NCBI GenBank assembly: GCA_026874595.1
Contig: CM049311.1
Span: 47,371,676-47,435,675 of the forward strand
Source: Sipunculus nudus
Lineage: Eukaryota; Annelida; Sipuncula; Golfingiida; Sipunculidae
Length of the DNA: 64,000 bases
Direction: 5' to 3'
The notes beneath the pieces were generated by a model, which was not told where the DNA came from, searched no databases, and saw nothing but the letters and a program-made list of their open reading frames with translations. Below, one piece after another: positions 58,401-64,000 of the stretch. How positions within the stretch are numbered: position 1 is the first letter of the stretch; the number at the start of each line of letters is the position of its first letter. A program made the translations under genes and the position numbers.

Positions 58401-61400
58401 GGTACCAGGTGTGGCAGGGTGGTCGTGTGTAGGTACAGGCGGAAGTGTGGCTGGCATTCTACCTCGTGGTCTCCCACCTACAGTATCAGACATGTTGCAA
58501 ACAGAATGATGATACCTTAGGATATACCAAGCTGGTTTGTAGAAAACAAGCAGATAAAGAAACAGAATGCTCGATTATTTAGCATATGGTAAAGGACATA
58601 ACTCAAAGTTTAAAATTCAAAGTCTGCATCATTACAATGGAATTATAGCACCAAAATCTTAATGACCCATAAAACCTTGGCAAATGCATTAAATTGGAGT
58701 ATTAAGGACACAGTGAAATAATATGGGTTTCATAGGAAATTTCATATTGAGCCATTTAGATAAAAATAAAAACCCTACCAAAAGATCGCAAAAAAAGGTA
58801 TGGTGAAAGGACAAAGAACAAAGATCTTTCTGAGCAGGGAATTATGCTAATTGAAAGCGTCTTCCAATCTCAAAATGAGCTTTGTACAATATAGTAAAGC
58901 TATACCAAAAACCGGAAAGACAAGAGAAACGGGCTTTGAAAGTGATGGGTCTGGCTTCAGGTCCAGTAATATTGTGTTACAAAGACTGTATGTTCTGTAA
59001 ACCCTTCCTATATTCAAGGATTAATTTGCAAATATCAATCTTGTACATTAAATCTTCAAATCAAGGTGACATTTACTGATATTTTTCATAAGGATAATCT
59101 TATCGAAAGAACACTGTCCTGACCTGAATGAATACTCTGGTGTTCCAGTTAAAAGTAGGAGTCTCAATCACACATTCACTATAAATTAACCTACCCAGAT
59201 CTTGAAGGGTTGCTTGCCATGGACAAATCTGTTCCTCTGAAGGATGACGTTGAGGAACCTTGGATCTTCATTCAGGGCATCCATGTTGCAGTCAGTCACC
59301 AACAGCGGCAGGCCTTCAGACAAACATGTCTCCAGCTGGGATCGTAACTCCTGTCAAACACATGAAATATTTTTAATAAAGTCAAGCTTCATAGTTAAAA
59401 CCTGTCCTCTAAATAACATTGTTTTATAAATAAAAATGTCATTGATAAAAGGTACACAAAATGATCAATTAATAATCTATCATCGGCCATTCGTTTTCTT
59501 TCAATCACTGAACATGATTTTACAACTGATTCTGGCCACTTCCTGATATTTATATTATCAATATTATGAATCAAATATTTACTTTCTAAAGGACAAATCC
59601 ACAGCCAGTCAGTGGCATGTACTGTCTGTTAAATGTCCATGAACATAACCAATATATAATTATTGACCACTCTGGATTTAAATGATTTTTAAGCACTAGG
59701 CAAGTAATAATCCAGAAATCATATTCTAACACTGAGACAGACTGTTTCTCAGAGGTTCTTTCAAGAACTTTAGCCATCTGCCTTTGAGGCTCTGGTTGGT
59801 TTTCAAACCAATGGCCTTTTGCTCCGTAGTCCAAAGCCTTAACCACTAGACTCTATCTTACCCTCTGAGATGTATTGTTAATTAACTTGTACATATCATA
59901 CATTACTTTTCTTTTACTAGCAGCACTGCTGCTGCAAACTCCATGTATTTAAATTATTTATTATAATTATGTCATTCTGAAAGATTAGTAAAGAAGAATA
60001 AAACAGTGTAGTACATATAATATGCACAGGTCTAGTTTAATACCTAAAATGAAAACCGGAATGTAATTGCAAAAGTATGAAATCCTAACAGAAAAATCCT
60101 GGTAGGAAATTTTCTTGCTAAATATAGTTCATTAATATTTTATGATTTTTGCCTAAAAGAATGTTATTTTTATAGAGCATGTTGTTTTGTAGAATATCTA
60201 CTTAAATTTCTGCATATTATTAATTTCAGCCATTCATTCATTTAGTACTGGGCCCTAAAACTGAAAATATGTTCAATGAATGTTACAGGGGAACAATACA
60301 TAAAGTCTTTTAATTATCAGTCTCAGATGAAAAAAAAAAGTTATAATATGACCAACATGATACTGATGGTATTATATGAAGCTTGCACCTACGTGGTATC
60401 TGACTTCCACCAGTTGTTTATCCTTCATAAAGTCTCCAATCCAGTTGATGACCCTTGACACGGGGTCACAGAGCAATGGCCATGCCAGCGTGCTGTCCTC
60501 CTGCATCACAAACACCGCATTCTCCAGCATCAATGGAGTCAGAGGCAAATCAAGCTGCTCCAGTTCCCGTAGCAACAACTGATGCAGAGGAAGATACAGA
60601 AAACATACTGAACATTCACAAATACACATGCACTAAGTTTGACAAAAACATCAATGCTAAACAGAATAAAGAGTAGAAACATGTAAGTTACACTGTTTGC
60701 ACTACATTCACTTGCATTATGATTTTTTTAGTCATAAATCAATATCATATTCATGTAACAGTAATTCAATAACAGAACATAAACTACTGGGAGAGCATTC
60801 AGCATAATTAATACTAATTTCAGTAATTTCTAATTTCTCATTATCAGAGAAACAAGACAAAAATTATTATAAAGCTTAAATAAGAACTGGCCATATGTGT
60901 TTGTTATTGCAACATAGTGTGATGCATATATAACATGCATCTAGTAATTATTGCAAACTCCAGGCTCCTGAAGAAATATAGGAATTTTACAGGACTTGGG
61001 GAAAAAAAATTAAAGTTTATATGAATTTTCGGCCAAAAATACAAGAAAAATATCAGGTTTCACTGCATGATCAAGGTTTACACATTAAATGAACATGACT
61101 AAATATTCTCAAAGCAACATCTAAAGGTCTGTTTAATTTGTTGAGATGGCTGAACTTGTATGACTGTACCACTTACACAGACAGTTCTACAATAAAGCTA
61201 CATGTTGTCAATAGTTATAGGTTTTATTAAGAATAATTATTCAATAGTAATAATTATGTAAGAAACATAGATGTGCAGTGAAAAATAAAGGAAAATATAG
61301 GATATCTATGTCTAAATGCTGATATATATAGGAAAATAAAGGATATCTAAGTCTAAATGTTGAAAAATAAAGGATTATACAGGCTATCTAAGTCTAAATG

Positions 61401-63239
61401 CTGAAAATTATAGGAAAATATTGGATATCTAAGTCTAAATGCTGAAAAATATAGGATATTATAGGTGACAATTTTTTAATTGAAAAGTGTAAAGGTCAGT
61501 CGGAGCCCGGTTCTTATAAAAAGCGGCATATAATCAGATACATTACTGGTTTGTATAGGAAGTCTATCAGCTGCAGGTCTCTGAAGAGCTGGCGGGTGGG
61601 CTCAGGAATCTTGTGGTGTTTACATATTGTCTGGAAGAACTCTGCCATCCTCATCCTAAAGGATTACACATAACAACATCACAGGAAACAGGTCCAGTTC
61701 AAAATCCATGCCATATGATGCAGAAGATCCAAGACAACTGGGTTTACTATTTTAATATTAACAGATAATACAACTTGCCCATGACAGGTGAAAATTTTGT
61801 TCCACAGGGCTTAAAAATAACATGCCTAAATATGATTTGTGAATTTATAAGAAAGAGATAAGGCAAGTTGGTAAGTTTATTTAAACTCTACCCTGTAAAT
61901 ACCACATATTTTATTAATAGAATCAAATTGTTTGTTGCTGCTCCAGGAACCCTATGGAGGGCATCAGGCATTGATACAGAGTAATGAACTGCATTCTGCT
62001 TTGGTACCAAGAGGTGGTGCTGTGAAAGCAACTTCAAAAAAGAATTTGAAATATCTCAGGACTTAGAAATAAGAAAAATGACCCCCATAAGAACACACTT
62101 TTATTCCTGACAGTTCAAGACCAAAATGTACAAATCTAAGGTTTGGCCAGAGGAGTTCAGTATGATCACCATATAATATACACTATGACATCTACGGGAC
62201 CAGCTTCCATGAGACTTTGTGGAAGGGTGGGGTATAGGTCAGAATAGGCCTGTTAAATTTTGGTGCAAAACATTTAAAAAAATTTACAACGTTTAGTCAG
62301 TTGAAACTCTTGACTTTATAGTCATCTATAAAGTGGAATGTCTATATCATAATGAAATTTTGCAGAAAATGTTAATGGCTAGGTCCATGAACCTACTGTT
62401 GGCACTGTTAATTAATGTAATCATATGATGAAATGACATGTTATCATTGTGCCTACTAATTTCAAGTTATATATATATATAATCCTGAGGTAACAGTCCA
62501 TTAGGGTGAATCTCTGAGGATCCATACCTTAAGTCAGTGCTGAGTGGTCCACAGTAGATCATGAATGCAGCAGCTGTGATGCAGTTTGCAATCAAGGTGT
62601 CGTTGCTGCTGTGTGCTTTCACGTGACCCTTCCAGTCTCCTTCCTGACCTTTCAGGCTTGAAAAACATGAAGCATCCAATAATATGTTAGTTCCCATGAT
62701 ACCACTTACTGACTGCGCAAACTCAAGCTTTCATTCAAAGCTATGTAAATTTGATTGAGGAAATTTTCTATTCATATATTTTGTCATTTACAATGTAAGT
62801 ATCAGTCTATTGAAGAACACAATCACCATTTGTAATAATTTACCTCTATGTCTGACAATTCTCTATTGACAAATTTTATTTCATTTACAAGTGCAATATG
62901 TATGATAATATTTTCATATTATATTGCATAATACTACTGCAAAGAAGTGGTCAAACATCACAAAACAGGTATTTTAAAAATCAGACAGAATTATTTTATA
63001 TATTGATATAGGAATATAATAGATAATATTGTGATCTTTGCTAACCTTTCGAGGACGTCTGAAGCGGCCTTCAAGCGTTCGTTCATGGACTCCAGCTCTG
63101 ACTCTAGGTTGTGTTTCTCAACAACAGAGGCATCAAACTGAGCCTGGAGGTCATTGACCTCCGCCTGTATCCGAGGAAGGTCATCCTCTGTCAGATCATC
63201 CTCCTGTTCCTCCGCGCCGCCTCCCTCCTCCTCCTCAGA
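35116..63239 (-). CDS. DNHD1: Divergent dynein heavy chain, DNHD1-like, 3' 22 exons (partial)
   Basis: Exons, 5' to 3' on the - strand: 63239-63046, 62656-62528, 61655-61547, 60578-60393, 59350-59195, 58477-58268, 54086-53941, 53516-53331, 52779-52668, 51798-51392, 48888-48666, 48064-47879, 47300-47103, 46426-46310, 44764-44653, 42486-42356, 38860-38743, 38138-37975, 37214-37098, 36530-36330, 36122-35958, 35442-35116. Every junction is GT-AG and all phases agree, giving 1297 codons and a stop at 35116-35118. Order: stalk helix CC2, AAA5, AAA6, C-terminal domain. Dynein landmarks include AAAFMIYCGPL, WPLLCDPVSRVINW, LLLQNGHSAPG, PAYWLGAFFYPQGLL and WSLRGLMATVRPY. The core is far less conserved than in axonemal DNAHs (AAA6 lacks the usual LGQGQGP), which suggests DNHD1; human DNHD1 has been linked to sperm flagella. 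The ATPase-rich N-terminal part lies outside the window. Confidence 0.85.
35732..35903. mobile_element. TA-flanked MITE, 172 bp
   Basis: Left end CAGTAGAACCTG, right end (read inward) CAGGGAAGCCTG, flanked by TA on both sides (35730-35731, 35904-35905). The interior repeats the theme CAGTACAGAATGATGTCTGTA and TAAAGAGGT. It matches in size and end sequence the element at 37736-37908. Lies in the DNHD1 intron between the last two exons. Confidence 0.65.
36899..37029. repeat. 20-bp minisatellite, about 6.5 copies
   Basis: The unit is TTATTTAGCATACTGACTTG with a few substitutions; the middle copies are almost identical. It starts about 70 bp past a DNHD1 splice donor at 37097. The unit contains no obvious donor or acceptor sequence. 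Confidence 0.92.
37736..37908. mobile_element. TA-flanked MITE, 173 bp
   Basis: Terminal inverted repeats CAGTGGAGCCTGTCTGAAAG and (read inward) CAGTGAAACCTGTGTAATAA continue into GACC blocks. TA flanks both ends (37734-37735 and 37909-37910). Internal AAGACCACCTGT modules recur. It is a pogo/Tc1-type non-autonomous element with no coding capacity. Confidence 0.78.
38861..42355 (-). other. DNHD1 intron with repeats
   Basis: A 3.5-kb intron between exons 42486-42356 and 38860-38743. It contains a terminal-hairpin repeat in reverse orientation (40011-41031) and the 65-bp exon-end array (41641-42375). The remainder, 38861-40010 and 41032-41640, is AT-rich with nothing recognisable. Confidence 0.6.
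40011..41031 (-). mobile_element. Terminal-hairpin repeat family, long copy in reverse
   Basis: Read on the - strand it opens GCTAAGCTGATTGAAAGTCA with TCTGAGCTATAGTGATCACT next, and ends in the palindrome TGGCCCATGGGCCA followed by CTTG. The order of internal blocks matches 23476-24011 (GATCACTCTTTGTCCATCGT, TTAACAGGGCACAAATCATA). The extra length comes from three or four diverged internal repeats around TCCCTGGATGTCA and AGATTCTAGGTCCAAC. It is non-coding. Confidence 0.6.
41641..42375 (-). repeat. 65-bp minisatellite made of an exon end plus its splice donor
   Basis: About 12 units of 60-68 bp. Each unit on the - strand reads approximately CACTCCAGTCCAGWGGTAAG followed by about 45 bp of intron. 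The highest-coordinate copy is the true end of the DNHD1 exon 42486-42356 with donor GAG|GTAAGA at 42355. Towards lower coordinates, that is downstream in the transcript, the exon end and donor repeat; GT is kept in all copies except those near 41710 and 42033. The unit is not a multiple of 3. The central four units (41926, 41991, 42056, 42121) are nearly identical. Confidence 0.9.
42487..44652 (-). other. DNHD1 intron without recognised content
   Basis: A 2.2-kb intron. A 68-codon open frame on the + strand (43857-44063) with unbiased composition is unrecognised. Two nearly identical pieces around CCTCATG(C/T)CAGTGTATATCTGATAC occur at 42717 and 42750 (33-bp period). Nothing else could be supported. 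Confidence 0.5.
44973..45148. mobile_element. Degraded MITE of the CAGTNNAACCT family, 176 bp
   Basis: Left end TACAGTCAAACTTCACCTAA then TGACCACC; right end, read inward, CAGGTAAACCTCAAAATTAC then GACCACC. It has the size of the elements at 35732 and 37736, but the right TA flank is lost. Internal GACCACC modules recur. Confidence 0.5.
45950..46205 (-). mobile_element. tRNA-derived SINE
   Basis: On the - strand an A-box-like GGCTTCTGTGGTCTGGG is followed about 40 bp later by a B-box-like GAGTTCAAATCTC. This is the spacing of a tRNA-type RNA polymerase III promoter. A tRNA-unrelated body runs on to about 45950. The cloverleaf is degenerate and the element extends beyond a tRNA, so it is a SINE and not a tRNA gene. 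It lies in a DNHD1 intron, 104 bp from the donor of exon 46426-46310. Confidence 0.6.
47103..54086 (-). CDS. DNHD1: DNHD1-like: AAA5/AAA6 linker and AAA6 (7 exons)
   Basis: Exons 54086-53941, 53516-53331, 52779-52668, 51798-51392, 48888-48666, 48064-47879 and 47300-47103. Recognisable elements: ...FDAAQYLREINPVYQISFTQ (the canonical L--IDPMYQYSL), RALCERDRLIFSLLLALE (the canonical --LFEKDKLLFSFLL), TPLQRLLVLRAVRNDRLLQA (the canonical TPFQKLLLLR-LRPD), TVTLSGSGLPGERAIRKFL in place of the AAA6 SLGQGQGP motif, LWLLLQNGHSAPG (the canonical WV-LQNCHLA), and ELPVFLHNLCFLHAAVRLRA followed by GRAGWTAPQDF (the canonical LCFFHA-VQER---G-lGWN--YEF). The AAA6 phosphate-loop remnant is strongly altered. 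Confidence 0.87.
47329..47571 (-). repeat. 30-bp minisatellite with splice-like junctions
   Basis: About eight units of roughly 30 bp. On the - strand each reads near GATGTGTTTATCAAGTGTTT followed by CAGGTATAAT; the first five are nearly identical. It lies in the DNHD1 intron 28 bp upstream of the acceptor of exon 47300-47103. Every unit holds TTTCAG|GTATAAT, which resembles an acceptor and a donor at once. The 30-bp period keeps frames open, which explains the open reading frames seen here on both strands. Confidence 0.9.
48367..48388. repeat. AT microsatellite
   Basis: About 11 AT units inside a DNHD1 intron. A simple repeat. Confidence 0.85.
49535..51286. mobile_element. hAT-like inserted element, about 1.75 kb, non-coding
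   Basis: The ends match as inverted repeats: left CAGAGTATGCGAAA, right (read inward) CAGAGTTTGCGAAA. Both are flanked by ATATAA. Just inside both ends lie GGTCCTGC/GCAGGAC-type motifs. The CAGAG start fits hAT elements, though only 6 bp of flanking duplication match. The interior is much richer in CpG than the surrounding intron, which points to a fairly recent arrival. No transposase frame was found, so it is either non-autonomous or decayed. It splits the DNHD1 intron between exons 51798-51392 and 48888-48666. Confidence 0.65.
53760..53965 (-). repeat. 58-bp tandem copies of an exon end plus splice donor
   Basis: The donor of DNHD1 exon 54086-53941 (GAAAG|GTAAGC, donor hexamer at 53935-53940) and its last ~25 exon bases recur at 53877 and 53819, exactly 58 bp apart. 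Each copy on the - strand carries GAAGCAGT(A/T)TGATGA-like exon sequence followed by a GTAAGC donor. A further partial copy reaches about 53785, where the hexamer is degraded. Same architecture as the 65-bp array at 41641-42375. Confidence 0.88.
54106..54285. repeat. About 103-bp tandem duplication
   Basis: A block starting AAATGCAAGATATAGCTGA and running into TTTTTAATTTTTGC, AATTCAAAATATACTTTTTT occurs twice (near 54109 and 54212). It lies 20 bp beyond the acceptor of DNHD1 exon 54086-53941, so this exon has tandem repeats on both sides. Confidence 0.85.
56165..57260. promoter_or_regulatory. Candidate intronic enhancer-like region
   Basis: Within an otherwise AT-rich intron this region is compositionally balanced and dense in binding-site-like words. 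These include the perfect 14-bp palindrome TTAATTGCAATTAA (56175-56188), a TCF-like CCTTTGATAAAG with E-box CAGCTG nearby (56240-56270), and GATA words GATAAG and CTTATCAG. It includes a tandem duplication (56481-56893) and a GC-richer block (56900-57230). Function is inferred from composition alone; an antisense nested transcript is an alternative. Confidence 0.3.
56481..56893. repeat. 213-bp tandem duplication
   Basis: CACTCTGCATCAATATCTGC starts both copies (56481 and 56694), and they are nearly identical for about 200 bp up to ACTTTCATTTTCAT. Only a few substitutions separate them, so the duplication is recent. Each copy contains, on the + strand, GACAAGTG|GTAAGTTT and about 50 bp later TAATTTCAG|AATTC, both in good splice context, opposite in orientation to DNHD1. 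Confidence 0.93.
58268..61655 (-). CDS. DNHD1: DNHD1-like: AAA5 module (4 exons)
   Basis: Exons 61655-61547, 60578-60393, 59350-59195 and 58477-58268. They encode, in order: a helix ending ...QLIDFLYKP; LLRELEQLDLPLTPLMLENA, followed by VFVMQEDSTLAWPLLCDPVS and VINWI (canonical: lp-D--S-ENG------RWPL-IDPQ-QA--WI); LETCLSEGLPLLVTD, near the canonical LE--I-fG-P-L-EN; and VGDHEVECQPHFRLYLHT, near the canonical GDKEVEY-P-FRLY-TT, followed by helices. The pattern is clearly AAA5, but several near-invariant residues are replaced. The region is structural in dyneins, so catalysis is not expected. Confidence 0.85.
59750..59870 (-). mobile_element. tRNA-derived SINE fragment
   Basis: On the - strand, GTCTAGTGGTTAAGGCTTTG (A-box) is followed by GGACTACGGAGC and about 15 bp later TGGTTTGAAAACCAACC (B-box, T-arm). 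This is the layout of a tRNA with an anticodon-stem region between. The acceptor stem does not close and the T-loop has changed, so it is a SINE head or tRNA pseudogene. An apparent open frame on this strand is read from it. It lies in the DNHD1 intron between exons 60578-60393 and 59350-59195. Confidence 0.65.
61280..61460. repeat. About 41-bp tandem repeat, four copies
   Basis: GGATATCTAAGTCTAAATG recurs near 61300, 61341, 61382 and 61424, separated by (A/T)GCTGAAAAATATAGGAAAAT-like spacers. It is AT-rich and lies about 90 bp downstream of the donor of DNHD1 exon 61655-61547. It has no coding capacity. Confidence 0.85.
62528..63239 (-). CDS. DNHD1: DNHD1-like: stalk CC2 and start of AAA5 (2 exons)
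   Basis: The exon 63239-63046 begins with a Glu/Gly/Asp-rich run of about 20 residues, then a helical heptad-rich segment (RIQAEVNDLQAQFD... to ...KAASDVLER) that aligns in position with the second coiled-coil helix of the dynein stalk. The next exon 62656-62528 carries LKGQEGDWKGHVK, the counterpart of the canonical G-EK-RW segment, then AAAFMIYCGPLSTDLR, matching the A-F-YLGPF-YR entry into AAA5. The acidic run is not a usual part of CC2. The stalk tip and microtubule-binding domain would be upstream, outside the window. Confidence 0.8.
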
Positions 63240-64000
63240 CTGTCAGGAAACGACACTTGTGTTATCAAAGAGCACACACGATGTCACACACCTCAGTTGT
63301 TACTACAAGTGTCATAGCTGGGAGAATTTATGTTCACAGCTGACATTAAAATATATTAAAATATTCTTAACTGTACAACTGTATTTATTTTAAGCAAATT
63401 ATTTCATTCTGAGTCAGTTTGTTTCACAATCACTTTAACAAGCAGTATACTTTCAAGCAAAGTTACTCCTTCAGGGTCATTAGAAAGACACTCATCAGAA
63501 TGTAGCAGACAGTTCATTATGAAATCATTAATTCTACAAATCAGGCTGGTTTTGTTTTATCTGTGCAGGTAGTTATCCACTTATCACATAATTTGCACAA
63601 ATGAAAATCTTATATGTAAATATGCATTTAATTATACTATTATATATAGTTTCAGCTTAATTGTCTATATAAAATATTGAGAAAAAAAGTGGATGGGGGC
63701 TTTGGATGTTCAGAGTATCAATGATGTCCCTAAATGAATAGTCAACACCATGCTTCACCAGATTACATCACAAATATAAATTGATATGCACAAATAATAA
63801 CATTAACAAAGAAACACCTTAATCATGCAGCTGGGAAAAAAAACCCACTGAGATTGTGTTATAATTTTCCGACAACCTACTGATATGACCATAATAAAAT
63901 ATTTAGACAAAAAGTGCTGAAGCCTATCCCCCACCAACCTTAAAAATCTGATCAAGAGTTTTGTCATGACAATGACTTTACAACAGTGCTTGATATGACT
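63240..64000 (-). other. DNHD1 intron reaching the window edge
   Basis: Upstream of the acceptor CTGACAG|TCTGAGG (63240-63241) I see no further exon to the end of the window. The sequence is AT-rich intron. The remaining DNHD1 exons (tail, AAA1-AAA4, CC1, stalk tip) are expected beyond base 64000. Confidence 0.5.

Noticed and set aside
59586-59846. 86-codon - strand frame starting MVKALDYGAKG
   Set aside because: It is read from a tRNA-derived SINE. Such frames are common artefacts of this type of repeat.
59760-59868. Functional tRNA gene
   Set aside because: A and B boxes are recognisable, but the acceptor stem does not pair and the T-loop is changed, so a SINE or pseudogene is more likely.
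35116-63239. Canonical axonemal dynein heavy chain (DNAH)
   Set aside because: Axonemal heavy chains keep AAA6 LGQGQGP, NCHLA and FFFPQGF-type motifs almost unchanged. Here most are altered, so a DNHD1-type protein fits better, though the N-terminal part is not visible to prove it.

Overview
The window looks like a metazoan, most likely lophotrochozoan and probably molluscan, chromosome segment. It is AT-rich and intron-rich, with small exons (about 70-400 nt) separated by kilobase introns. Introns and flanks hold many short non-autonomous transposons, tRNA-derived SINEs and minisatellites. There is no bacterial, viral or CRISPR content. Almost all long open frames are accidental; the real genes are spliced and were rebuilt here from splice sites with consistent intron phase.

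Layout: (1) 1-4.0 kb is intergenic with degraded repeats. (2) 4.0-28.9 kb holds a TMEM181-like gene (GPR178; GOLD-domain seven-transmembrane family) on the + strand. It has two possible alternative first exons (4333 and 9647), both phase 2 and both in frame with exon 2, then 13 further exons to a stop at 28867; the assembled protein is 524 or 485 residues. (3) 28.9-35.1 kb is the convergent 3' interval, with a 1.17-kb Helitron-like element, other repeats and a Harbinger-type MITE. (4) 35.1-63.2 kb holds, on the - strand, the last 22 exons (about 1297 codons) of a divergent dynein heavy chain. It runs from the second stalk helix through AAA5 and AAA6 to the C-terminal domain and fits DNHD1 better than a canonical axonemal DNAH. 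Its 5' part lies beyond base 64000.

The two genes converge tail to tail. Nothing suggests a shared pathway, though an X-box (RFX site) lies upstream of TMEM181 exon 1a and DNHD1 is a flagellum-associated dynein-like protein. CpG dinucleotides look common up to about 9.9 kb and scarce from there to the end apart from transposon insertions, as expected for a germline-methylated gene body starting near exon 1b.

The most unusual structure is a set of minisatellites at splice junctions. In DNHD1, two arrays (41.64-42.37 kb, 65-bp unit; 53.76-53.97 kb, 58-bp unit) consist of repeated copies of the end of the adjacent exon plus its 5' splice site, laying rows of decoy donors into the intron. A 95-bp array starts 12 bp after a TMEM181 donor, and a 30-bp array with splice-like junctions sits next to a DNHD1 acceptor. 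I found no undescribed enzyme or defence system.
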